From a virus: 47,741 nt of DNA. The notes beneath the pieces were generated by a model, which saw only the letters and a list, made by a program, of their open reading frames with translations, did not search any database and had not been told where the DNA came from. The stretch lies in IMG/VR virus record IMGVR_UViG_3300026521_000074, positions 1 to 47,741 of that record, one strand, 5' to 3'. The translations under genes were made by a program, and so were the position numbers. The number at the start of each line of letters is the position of its first letter. The stretch's first letter is position 1. Of this stretch, positions 38,776 to 44,500 are shown piece after piece.

Positions 38776-39332
38776 TTGGTAGAGGGGCGTTTACTAAAGT
38801 TTGGGGTGATGGGAAAGATGCCTATATAGCCTCAACTTGTGTAGCCAAACAAGCTATTAGTGATATGTATGAGCATCCTATGATACCTAAGTTAGAGTAT
38901 CTTGGAGTAGTACCTTATAAAGAGGATATTAAAATCTATAAAGCTCCACGTTATGAAAAGATAGTACGTCCTAGTGAGCAACTATCACCACGTCATTACT
39001 TATATTATAAGCAACTCACTAAAGCTTTTAGAAGAGATTATGGTGGGTATGGTAGTGCTTGGGGTTTCGGTACAATTTCTGATAAGTTACAAGAGAGTGA
39101 GCTTACCCCTTACCTACGTGATGTGTTAATGGATATGCTAACATACACTTCAAGCTATCTTGGACAGCATGGAGTATGTATGGAAGTATCTCCACGCAAC
39201 TTGATGGCTTATAAGGGCAAACTTATCTTAAATGATTTGTTTTTTGATACAGATATGGTGGATGAAGAGGGATATTACCCTTACTATCTTAAAATACTAC
39301 GCTTTAATACCTTGAAGGCTGCGATTGAATAG
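38757..39332 (+). CDS. Protein kinase-like protein
   Basis: 191 residues, AAGGA before ATG. The start IGRGAFTKVWGDGKDAYI resembles a kinase glycine-rich loop, followed by CVAKQ where the ATP-binding Lys would be (Lys31). The region VCMEVSPRNLM (142-150) aligns with a catalytic loop in which the usual HRD Asp is Glu143 in E-V-S-P-R-N, with the metal-binding Asn148 kept. LILNDLFFD supplies Asp160 as the DFG-like Asp. The E-x-S-P-R-N form is a pattern I recall from phage kinase-like proteins, so it may be active in another way or be a pseudokinase. It is short for a kinase. Coupled to the papain-like gene, it may modify host proteins. Confidence 0.6.
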   Translation: MSRPEVIGRGAFTKVWGDGKDAYIASTCVAKQAISDMYEHPMIPKLEYLGVVPYKEDIKIYKAPRYEKIVRPSEQLSPRHYLYYKQLTKAFRRDYGGYGSAWGFGTISDKLQESELTPYLRDVLMDMLTYTSSYLGQHGVCMEVSPRNLMAYKGKLILNDLFFDTDMVDEEGYYPYYLKILRFNTLKAAIE

Positions 39333-39347
39333 TCACAGCCTATGACT
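39331..39347 (+). repeat. 17-base dyad copy 7
   Basis: AGTCACAGCCTATGACT followed by a T5 run, overlapping the kinase-like gene's stop (TAG at 39330-39332). The upstream GGCTGCGA inside the gene can pair with TCACAGCC with one mismatch. Confidence 0.85.
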
Positions 39348-39352
39348 TTTTC

Positions 39353-39398
39353 AGAGGTAAGGGCGTTTAATAGTACACCTTAGAGGGTGGCGAAAGGA
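39353..39398 (+). repeat. Second leader cassette, copy 1
   Basis: AGAGGTAAG-n4-TTTAAT-n2-(T/G)ACACCTT ... GCGAAAGGA is shared with 43028-43078. Both precede a very small gene with a hydrophobic N-terminus. Confidence 0.65.
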
Positions 39399-39400
39399 AA

Positions 39401-39607
39401 ATGATGAAGTATTTACTATTGATAGCACTATGTGTAGGTATTAGTGTAGCTGATGAGAATAAATCTCAAAATATCAGTGACCCTTGTGACAAGGCTATTG
39501 AAAAAGCTACTAAGGTACACTGGGATTATGTAAACGGAAAGACAACTATAACACACAGTTATAATGAGCGTATAAAAGCAGAGAAAATCTGTGGATTTAA
39601 ACTATAA
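39401..39607 (+). CDS. Small secreted protein
   Basis: 68 residues, GAAAGGAAA before ATG. MMKYLLLIALCVGISVADEN is a Sec signal peptide with likely cleavage after SVA. The mature 50 residues are charged, with two cysteines (DPCDKA and KICGF) that may form a disulphide in the periplasm. No family is recognised. Together with the lipoprotein at 37.5 kb, it suggests early modification of the host envelope. Confidence 0.65.
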   Translation: MMKYLLLIALCVGISVADENKSQNISDPCDKAIEKATKVHWDYVNGKTTITHSYNERIKAEKICGFKL

Positions 39608-39635
39608 AGAGGAGGTGTCACATAGTATTATAAGC

Positions 39636-39664
39636 TTGACTTATGCTGTAATATATGTTATAAT
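39636..39664 (+). promoter_or_regulatory. Sigma70-type promoter with two-state leader
   Basis: TTGACT, 17 bases, TATAAT, in the shared form GCTTGAC...TGTTATAATAC. Its leader carries a dyad copy plus an upstream pairing arm GCAGTGA. Confidence 0.85.
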
Positions 39665-39700
39665 ACAGCTGATTTAGACAAAGAGTTGCAGTGATTGAAA

Positions 39701-39717
39701 AGTCACAGCCTATGACA
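39701..39717 (+). repeat. 17-base dyad copy 8
   Basis: AGTCACAGCCTATGACA, 24 bases before a start codon. Upstream GC-a-GTGA (39689-39695) can pair with TCAC-a-GC of the left arm. Confidence 0.85.
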
Positions 39718-39740
39718 AATTAAAATATTAAGGAAATAAA

Positions 39741-40160
39741 ATGGAAACAACTAATCCAAAACTAAGTTTAGACAACAACGCAGAGACAATCAGTAAAGCA
39801 TTCGGTTATGATACTATGAAAGAAATGCAAAAGGCTTTTGAAGATGGCACAATGGGTGAAGATAAAGAATTTGCATTCAAGCTTATTGTAGCTGTGGACT
39901 CACTACCAGAAGGTGCATCTGCACTAATTATGGTACTCCTAGAGTCAATTTATGGTGAAGATATTGTGTATAATAAATCATCAATGGCTGAAACTTTGGC
40001 AAACGGTATTACAGACAAAGATGCAAGAAACAAAATCGAAATGATTGCAATGATGGCAACAATGAAAAGTCATATTGACGGTATGAAAAGTGGTGCAGGT
40101 CTTGGTGGACTTGGAGACTTAGGCAGTATGCTTGATGGACTAAAAGGTATGATGAAGTAA
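39741..40160 (+). CDS. Unrecognised helical protein
   Basis: 139 residues, TTAAGGAAA before ATG. Mostly helical (AETISKAFGYDTMKEMQKAF, ARNKIEMIAMMATMKSHIDG) with a Gly/Leu/Met-rich C-terminus (GAGLGGLGDLGSMLDGLKGMM). There are no cysteines and no clear membrane helix, though the C-terminus is amphipathic. It has a strong promoter and the two-state leader, so it is likely well expressed and regulated. Function unknown. Confidence 0.62.
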   Translation: METTNPKLSLDNNAETISKAFGYDTMKEMQKAFEDGTMGEDKEFAFKLIVAVDSLPEGASALIMVLLESIYGEDIVYNKSSMAETLANGITDKDARNKIEMIAMMATMKSHIDGMKSGAGLGGLGDLGSMLDGLKGMMK

Positions 40161-40161
40161 A

Positions 40162-40178
40162 AGTCACAACTTGTGACT
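40162..40178 (+). repeat. 17-base dyad copy 9
   Basis: AGTCACAACTTGTGACT, fully paired with a C-G pair at the variable position. It starts 2 bases after a stop codon and is followed by TTTT. Confidence 0.9.
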
Positions 40179-40219
40179 TTTCTAACCAAATAACAAAAAA
40201 AAAATATTAAGGAAATATT

Positions 40220-40666
40220 ATGAATAACAATTTAATCGAAGTAACAGTAGGCGTAGACGGTAAAGGTATCACTCATGTAGATGGACATCCAGCAGAGGTG
40301 CTTCCTGCACTTGCAAATGCAATGGGACACATTTTTGCACACTTTGGTAAAGTACCACCTCTTGAAGATTTGATGGAAATGAGCGTTGAAGCTACTTGTA
40401 ACGAGCCTTTTATGCTACAAGTTTCAGAAAGTAACACTGGCTTTGGTGGGTGTGAAGAGTGTCTACTCTCTGCTGTGGCAGATGTAATGAAAGCTGTTGC
40501 TACAAGCTTGGAGCTTGATGCAAGACTCACTCAAGACTTGTACGAAAAACTGTATGAAGATGCTAAAGAAATTTCGGTGCAAAGTGCTGAGCAAGTGCCA
40601 GAAGAGAAACAATTTTCAGAGCTTGATGATGACATTAAAGCTAAAATGGGTATGTTGGAGGACTAA
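40220..40666 (+). CDS. Unrecognised protein with cysteine pair
   Basis: 148 residues, TTAAGGAAA before ATG. Beta-rich N-terminus (LIEVTVGVDGKGITHVDG), then helices (EVLPALANAMGHIFAHFG), a GFGGCEECLLSAVADVMKA segment with CxxC that could bind metal, and an acidic helical C-terminus. There is one more Cys at TCNEPF and two His in the helix. Next gene starts directly after its stop with GGAGGA inside its end. Confidence 0.6.
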   Translation: MNNNLIEVTVGVDGKGITHVDGHPAEVLPALANAMGHIFAHFGKVPPLEDLMEMSVEATCNEPFMLQVSESNTGFGGCEECLLSAVADVMKAVATSLELDARLTQDLYEKLYEDAKEISVQSAEQVPEEKQFSELDDDIKAKMGMLED

Positions 40667-40918
40667 ATGTTTTCCAAACTTATGAAAGCCCTTGACCACT
40701 TCATTGAGGTTGAGGACACCCCTTATGAAGTAGCTACAATTTTGTTAAAAGACACTTGTAGCTTTCATAATCCGTTTGTAGATAAACACATCCCTTATGA
40801 CAAGGAGATTGATGTGACGATTGAGGTTGCCTCTGGTGTGTACTCTTGGGAGTATAAGACTGGACGCTATATTGATGTACCAAAAGATTTTATAGAAGAA
40901 ATTGAGGTAGTCGCATAA
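40667..40918 (+). CDS. Unrecognised small acidic protein
   Basis: 83 residues, GGAGG upstream within the previous gene. No membrane helix. It contains beta-like segments (EIDVTIEVASGVYSWEYKTG) and two His/Cys residues (TCSFHNPF, DKHIP). The stop TAA overlaps the start of a dyad copy. Probably co-transcribed with the gene before it. Function unknown. Confidence 0.58.
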   Translation: MFSKLMKALDHFIEVEDTPYEVATILLKDTCSFHNPFVDKHIPYDKEIDVTIEVASGVYSWEYKTGRYIDVPKDFIEEIEVVA

Positions 40919-40934
40919 GTCATAAGCTATGACT
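40918..40934 (+). repeat. 17-base dyad copy 10
   Basis: AGTCATAAGCTATGACT overlapping a stop codon, followed by T5 and TATTAAGGA. Confidence 0.9.
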
Positions 40935-40955
40935 TTTTAATATTAAGGAATTAAA

Positions 40956-41198
40956 ATGAGTAACAAAATACCTAAGATTGATGATTTTATCGTATACCCT
41001 TTTGAGTTTGAATTTGTAGTAGTAAATCAAAAAACTGGTGAGGTTGTGAAAGCCCCTACAAATGCGAGTTGGGACGGTGTACCCGTGACAGCTAACTCTC
41101 TAAAAGCTTTGTATGTTAGTACTCCACTTAAAAATTATGGGCACAAACACACAAAAGAAGTTGAAGCTTGGTGGGAAGAGTATTGTAAAGGAGCATAA
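40956..41198 (+). CDS. Unrecognised small protein
   Basis: 80 residues, TTAAGGAATTAAA-ATG. A short beta region (FIVYPFEFEFVVVNQKTGE) and a basic/aromatic C-terminus (YGHKHTKEVEAWWEEYCKG). No signal or membrane segment. The next gene begins 1 base after its stop with AAAGGAG in its end. It opens a chain of five very small genes. Confidence 0.58.
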   Translation: MSNKIPKIDDFIVYPFEFEFVVVNQKTGEVVKAPTNASWDGVPVTANSLKALYVSTPLKNYGHKHTKEVEAWWEEYCKGA

Positions 41199-41199
41199 A

Positions 41200-41301
41200 A
41201 TGGAAGCTTTTTTTGTAGAGTATGGAGTGTGGGCTATTTTCTTTATAGCTCTTGTATATGTATTGGTAGCACCAGAAATAGGAGAATATGATGGTAGTTG
41301 A
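41200..41301 (+). CDS. 33-residue membrane peptide
   Basis: AAAGGAG precedes ATG 41200. The single hydrophobic helix lies in VEYGVWAIFFIALVYVLVA, ending with a short acidic tail. Upstream in-frame extension to 41113 lacks a ribosome-binding site. It overlaps the next gene by 14 bases. Single-helix phage peptides often modulate host membrane proteins. Confidence 0.55.
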   Translation: MEAFFVEYGVWAIFFIALVYVLVAPEIGEYDGS

Positions 41302-41479
41302 AGTAGCATTGATAGAAGAATTGATTATGCACAGTCTTGTAATGGTTACAATTACTGGTGGTATAGTTGTAAAGCGTAAGTATGTTAAAGGTTATCGTCC
41401 ACACTTCTCTAAAATTAGAGTTATCAGACGTGCAATAAGAAAATTGGAGGTACATGATGAAACTACAGCTAAGTTTTAA
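41288..41479 (+). CDS. Small membrane-associated basic protein
   Basis: 63 residues, AGGAGA before ATG. An N-terminal hydrophobic helix (ELIMHSLVMVTITGGIVV) is followed by a strongly basic tail (KRKYVKGYRPHFSKIRVIRR). This would place the basic part in the cytoplasm by the positive-inside rule. It overlaps both neighbours. Confidence 0.58.
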   Translation: MMVVEVALIEELIMHSLVMVTITGGIVVKRKYVKGYRPHFSKIRVIRRAIRKLEVHDETTAKF

Positions 41480-41555
41480 GGATAAGGCGTTTGTTTGGTT
41501 TATAGATTTTGCTATATTTTGTGCGATACTGTATGGTATTGCTTTATTTGATTAA
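41454..41555 (+). CDS. 33-residue membrane peptide
   Basis: GGAGG precedes the double ATG. A basic/polar N-terminus (MMKLQLSFKDKA) leads into a single helix (FVWFIDFAIFCAILYGIALF). The start is nested in the end of the previous gene. The stop TAA forms the start of the TTAAGGA site of the next gene, so the two are coupled. Confidence 0.58.
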   Translation: MMKLQLSFKDKAFVWFIDFAIFCAILYGIALFD

Positions 41556-41564
41556 GGAATTAAA

Positions 41565-41852
41565 ATGAGAGAAATGACAGTTGGTGAGAAGGCTTATCGA
41601 AGTTACAAGGCAGTACGTGTGGTAGGATTTAAAGTCCTATTATTTGGTGGGGCTACAGCAGTGGCTATGTGGGTATGGCATTACTACACAGCACACCCAC
41701 ACCCTTTTGAAACTTATATGATAGACAATTCCAAAATGGCGTTGTATATTGAAGCATTGAAAGCTTTGATGTATGAAGCATGGGCAGAGGCTGGGACAGT
41801 TATGGAAGAAGAGATTGCAGAAGTTGCAACGGAAGGAGCTACAAATGCTTAA
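41565..41852 (+). CDS. Small single-helix membrane protein
   Basis: 95 residues, TTAAGGAATTAAA-ATG. A basic N-terminus (YRSYKAVRVVGFK) precedes one helix (VLLFGGATAVAMWVWHYY), then a soluble, helical, acidic C-terminal half (EALKALMYEAWAEAGTVMEE). It overlaps the ATPase gene by 8 bases, so the two may be functionally linked, for example as a membrane anchor; this is a guess. Confidence 0.6.
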   Translation: MREMTVGEKAYRSYKAVRVVGFKVLLFGGATAVAMWVWHYYTAHPHPFETYMIDNSKMALYIEALKALMYEAWAEAGTVMEEEIAEVATEGATNA

Positions 41853-42429
41853 TACAGACAAGTTAAAACCTATCAGCACTACATCTTTGCAACCCCTTTT
41901 GGGGATTAAGTGCTTAACAGCAGAAGGTGTTACAGTATTTGCAGGACTTAGTGGTTGTGGTAAATCTGTGTATCTTGCAGGAGTATTTAAACAGTTGCAG
42001 GATAATGGTTACAACCCTTACTACCTAAACTATGATGAGAGTCCTATGGAGATTGACAGCTATGAGCCAGTAACTTTAGAAGATTTGAAAGATTTGGTAA
42101 AAGAAGCTGATGACAAAGATGTTGTCTTTATTGACACCCTTAAAGCATTTTGTAGCTATAGTGATATTGACATTGATGACGACAAAGAAGCTTACAAAAT
42201 GATGGAAGCCTTTACAAGAATGTCAAGAGATACTGGGGTTACAATTATCCTAGTACATCATGTGGATGATAAGGAAAATCTGGAAGGCTCTACTTCTATC
42301 TATGAAGGTGCTGATGCAGTCACTATCTTTGAGCGTAATAAAGACACTGGTATTATGTACGGTAATATCAAAAAACAACGCTTTAGTTTTGATTGTGAGG
42401 CTAGTGTAAACTTGGAGCTTTATGAATGA
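41845..42429 (+). CDS. RecA-like P-loop ATPase (RepA/AAA_25-like)
   Basis: 194 residues from ATG 41845 (GGAGCTACAA-ATG with AAGGAG just before); the frame is open to 41773 but that part belongs to the previous gene. Walker A GLSGCGKS lies at 34-41, a LNYDES segment matches the catalytic Glu strand of RecA-like folds, Walker B VVFIDTL at 93-99, and IILVHHV at 134-140 is the motif found in RepA/KaiC-like and Sak4-type ATPases. GSTSIYEGADAV follows, as in the RepA group. It may load or remodel replication proteins, or be a single-strand annealing recombinase partner. The fold is confident and the role is inferred. Confidence 0.78.
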   Translation: MLNTDKLKPISTTSLQPLLGIKCLTAEGVTVFAGLSGCGKSVYLAGVFKQLQDNGYNPYYLNYDESPMEIDSYEPVTLEDLKDLVKEADDKDVVFIDTLKAFCSYSDIDIDDDKEAYKMMEAFTRMSRDTGVTIILVHHVDDKENLEGSTSIYEGADAVTIFERNKDTGIMYGNIKKQRFSFDCEASVNLELYE

Positions 42430-42617
42430 GAGTTGTAAAAGTAACAGCAGGTATTGGTACAAAGTTTTGGTTAGCTTGTCCAGAAACTGGTAAAGTTATT
42501 AACATTAATCGTACTGGTGCTAAAAAAGTAGCATCCGTATGTGATGTAGATATTGAAACAAAAACATTAGAGGAGCTTGAAATTCTCAAGCAGGAATATA
42601 AAAGTCATAGGGTATGA
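42426..42617 (+). CDS. Small protein coupled to the ATPase, stop inside a dyad
   Basis: 63 residues; ATG overlaps the ATPase stop (ATGA). Beta-rich N-terminal half (VVKVTAGIGTKFWLACPETG) and a helical acidic C-terminus (KTLEELEILKQEYKS). Its last codons, KSHRV-stop, are encoded by the dyad copy at 42604, so the element has supplied the C-terminus. Function unknown; coupling suggests partnership with the ATPase. Confidence 0.6.
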   Translation: MRVVKVTAGIGTKFWLACPETGKVININRTGAKKVASVCDVDIETKTLEELEILKQEYKSHRV

Positions 42618-42620
42618 CTT
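42604..42620 (+). repeat. 17-base dyad copy 11
   Basis: AGTCATAGGGTATGACT. Its first 14 bases are coding and provide the TGA stop of the previous gene. TTAAGGA follows 10 bases later. Confidence 0.9.
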
Positions 42621-42641
42621 ATTAAACATTAAGGAAAAATT

Positions 42642-42938
42642 ATGGTATCAGAAGTAAAACAAACACAGATTATTATGACATTAGCAGAAAAAGGTGGAGA
42701 GTTTTTAGCAAATAGAGTAGGAGACATCCCACCAAACCATGCTATAGGCTTGTCACATTTATTGGCGATAGCACCTATGCTTATGAAAGAAGAGGAAGGC
42801 ACTCCCGTAGATGCAGTACAAGATTTGATTGACCACGTTACAGATATTGGAAAATCTAAAGGTGGCTCAACTGAGGAAAAGTGTGAAACTCCTATTGCTT
42901 TATTGCAAGAGTTTAAATCATACTTAGAAAAATGTTAA
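42642..42938 (+). CDS. Unrecognised helical protein
   Basis: 98 residues, TTAAGGAAAAATT-ATG. Helical (TQIIMTLAEKGGEFLANRVG, NHAIGLSHLLAIAPMLMKEE) with no long enough anchor to be clearly membrane-bound, and an acidic C-terminal half with a single cysteine pair (EKCETP, LEKC). A 30-residue membrane peptide starts inside its last codons. Function unknown. Confidence 0.58.
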   Translation: MVSEVKQTQIIMTLAEKGGEFLANRVGDIPPNHAIGLSHLLAIAPMLMKEEEGTPVDAVQDLIDHVTDIGKSKGGSTEEKCETPIALLQEFKSYLEKC

Positions 42939-43024
42939 GCAGTATGTTGATGGTAGGTGTATTAGTCACCACCATTATGGCAGTTAGTATTGAAGTCTTG
43001 CAGAGAATTGATGCAAGACTTTAA
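42932..43024 (+). CDS. 30-residue membrane peptide
   Basis: The frame MLSSMLMVGVLVTTIMAVSI then EVLQRIDARL overlaps the previous stop by 7 bases. One hydrophobic helix with a short charged end. The ribosome-binding site is weak, so expression would depend on coupling. Confidence 0.4.
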   Translation: MLSSMLMVGVLVTTIMAVSIEVLQRIDARL

Positions 43025-43027
43025 AAG

Positions 43028-43078
43028 AGAGGTAAGCAAGTTTAATGTGACACCTTTAAGAGACAGAGAGCGAAAGGA
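43028..43078 (+). repeat. Second leader cassette, copy 2
   Basis: Shares AGAGGTAAG-n4-TTTAAT-n2-GACACCTT ... GCGAAAGGA with 39353-39398. It precedes the 20-residue membrane peptide. Confidence 0.65.
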
Positions 43079-43084
43079 GATAGT

Positions 43085-43147
43085 ATGTCTGATGGAGAAT
43101 ACTTCCTATTACTTTTATTAGTATGGTGGTTTATATTAAGTAGCTAA
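43085..43147 (+). CDS. 20-residue membrane peptide
   Basis: MSDGEYFLLLLLVWWFILSS with GAAAGGAGA 5 bases before the ATG. Almost entirely one hydrophobic helix. The strong ribosome-binding site and the shared leader with the 39.4 kb secreted-protein gene support expression. Confidence 0.45.
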   Translation: MSDGEYFLLLLLVWWFILSS

Positions 43148-43192
43148 ATAAGCACGTTTTACCTATAACCTATAGTAAGGTATAGGTAGGGC

Positions 43193-43253
43193 TTTTAAAA
43201 TGCCTTTTTGACCCCTTAGCGTTACGCTGTGAGGATTTTAAGGTATTTTAAAA
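43193..43253 (+). ncRNA. Long structured element before a dyad
   Basis: TTTTAAAATGCCTT pairs with AAGGTATTTTAAAA over 14 positions (one G-U), closing a 33-base loop that contains AGCG-tta-CGCT. The loop also has GCTGTGA, which can pair with TCATAGgC of the dyad that follows. It fills the gap between two genes. Whether it is a leader structure, terminator or independent RNA is unknown. Confidence 0.5.
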
Positions 43254-43269
43254 GTCATAGGCTATGACT
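43253..43269 (+). repeat. 17-base dyad copy 12
   Basis: AGTCATAGGCTATGACT, perfect arms, joined directly to the long hairpin and followed by TTATTAACAATTAAGGA. Confidence 0.9.
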
Positions 43270-43292
43270 TATTAACAATTAAGGAAAAGAAA

Positions 43293-43694
43293 ATGAAGAA
43301 ATTACAAAAAATGGTAGTAGATAAATTGTTTGATATACACTCTAGGTTGAGTAATATAGACTCTGTATCTACTTTGAAAGAGGATTTAGAGGAAGTTAGT
43401 GTAATGGTTAGAGATTTAGGTGATGCAGTGCAACTTGCAGACTACCCAGTTACAGATAATAGAGGGTTTAATGAGGTGAGTATGTCTAAAGATGAGCCTA
43501 CCTATTTGTTTAAAGATAGTGCAGAGATAGTTACAAAGGTAATTTCTAAGTACTCTCCAAGAGAGGTAAAGATAGAAACACCAAAAGAAGCTTTAGAGTG
43601 GTATGACTATTTGACAAACTGTACTTACACACCTAACCTAGAGTTAGCAAAAACAATTCTGTTTAATTACATAGTCGATAATCTTAAAAAGTAG
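43293..43694 (+). CDS. Unrecognised helical protein
   Basis: 133 residues, TTAAGGAAAAGAAA-ATG. The N-terminal 50 residues are an amphipathic coiled-coil-like helix (LQKMVVDKLFDIHSRLSNID). The C-terminal half is helical with a YDYLTNCTYTPNLELAKTIL segment resembling a helical repeat, though no family is recognised. The 81-base repeat copy B begins 6 bases after its stop. Confidence 0.58.
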   Translation: MKKLQKMVVDKLFDIHSRLSNIDSVSTLKEDLEEVSVMVRDLGDAVQLADYPVTDNRGFNEVSMSKDEPTYLFKDSAEIVTKVISKYSPREVKIETPKEALEWYDYLTNCTYTPNLELAKTILFNYIVDNLKK

Positions 43695-43700
43695 GAATTA

Positions 43701-43781
43701 GGTAAACAGTAAACTGATGGTCTTGACCACCCACGTCAAATGACGCTGTACTGGGGCTTTGAGCCATATTTAAAGAAAGTT
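43701..43781 (+). repeat. 81-base inverted repeat, copy B
   Basis: 74/81 identical to the reverse complement of 26870-26950, no gaps. Differences cluster in a 10-base centre (six of seven). In both copies the centre can form a 3-base stem (positions 34-36 with 40-42) through compensating changes. It is followed after 6 bases by a TTGACA promoter. Confidence 0.9.
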
Positions 43782-43787
43782 GAGTAT

Positions 43788-43816
43788 TTGACATTTATAG
43801 CAAAAGATGTTATAAT
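43788..43816 (+). promoter_or_regulatory. Sigma70-type promoter with two-state leader
   Basis: TTGACA, 17 bases, TATAAT, then ACATTT. Its leader contains GTTGTGA (43840-43846) which can pair perfectly with TCACAAC of the following dyad. Confidence 0.88.
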
Positions 43817-43853
43817 ACATTTGTATTTGAAATAAGAGGTGTTGTGATTGAAA

Positions 43854-43870
43854 AGTCACAACCTATGACT
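43854..43870 (+). repeat. 17-base dyad copy 13
   Basis: AGTCACAACCTATGACT, followed by TTTTAACAATTAAGGAG and a start codon. Confidence 0.88.
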
Positions 43871-43892
43871 TTTAACAATTAAGGAGTTTAAA

Positions 43893-44066
43893 ATGATGTT
43901 ATTTTTAAGTTTATGGGCATTAGTTTGTTACACACTTGCAGTGTTTGTAGCTATAGACAAAGCAGATAATGATAGAGAGTTAAGTAATGCAGAAGTAGTA
44001 TTATGTTTACTTGCACCTATATCAGTACCAATCACTATCATACAAGTACTTGTAGAAAAGGATTAG
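43893..44066 (+). CDS. 57-residue two-helix membrane protein
   Basis: TTAAGGAGTTTAAA precedes the double ATG. Helix one is LFLSLWALVCYTLAVFVAI; a polar loop with DKADNDRELS follows; helix two is VVLCLLAPISVPITIIQVLV. The short ends are charged. The N-terminal half of a longer overlapping frame in this region is not real. Function unknown. Confidence 0.6.
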   Translation: MMLFLSLWALVCYTLAVFVAIDKADNDRELSNAEVVLCLLAPISVPITIIQVLVEKD

Positions 44067-44068
44067 AT

Positions 44069-44491
44069 ATGTGTTATGGGTATAATAAACTTGCAAGTAT
44101 GCAAGGGGCAAAAGACTTCTATGAAGATAACATAGATGATTATGATGAAGCAAGAGAGGAAGCATGGAATGATTACGTTACTAATACTGTTATGGATGAG
44201 ACATCACAAACATTGATGTCGGGTGTTATTCTAGCTAACATTAAAGATAACTATAGTGGTGATTTTAATGCTTGTGATTTATCAGAATGGCTCTTAGAAG
44301 TGGCTGAGAAGGTACTTAAAGAGGATAACAATGATTATCTTGCAGAGTTATATACTAGGGTGTCTGAAAACTTAGAGGACTTTGAGTTTCCAGATGAAGA
44401 TGAGTGGATTGCCAACAAGTATGAAGGCACTCTTGGAGATATAGCAGACCAGTGTTATGAAGAAGCACGGGACAGAGCTATGGGATTATAA
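44069..44491 (+). CDS. Unrecognised acidic protein
   Basis: 140 residues from ATG 44069, with AAAAGGA 7 bases upstream; the frame stays open to 44003 inside the membrane gene. Very acidic and helical (YEDNIDDYDEAREEAWNDYV, LSEWLLEVAEKVLKEDNND). It has few basic residues and no metal motif, so it might mimic nucleic acid charge, as some phage anti-host proteins do; that is speculation. Followed 9 bases later by the next gene. Confidence 0.6.
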   Translation: MCYGYNKLASMQGAKDFYEDNIDDYDEAREEAWNDYVTNTVMDETSQTLMSGVILANIKDNYSGDFNACDLSEWLLEVAEKVLKEDNNDYLAELYTRVSENLEDFEFPDEDEWIANKYEGTLGDIADQCYEEARDRAMGL

Positions 44492-44500
44492 GGAGATTTT

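Noticed and set aside
41113-41199. N-terminal extension of the 33-residue membrane peptide
   Set aside because: It lies inside the previous gene and has no ribosome-binding site, whereas AAAGGAG precedes ATG 41200.
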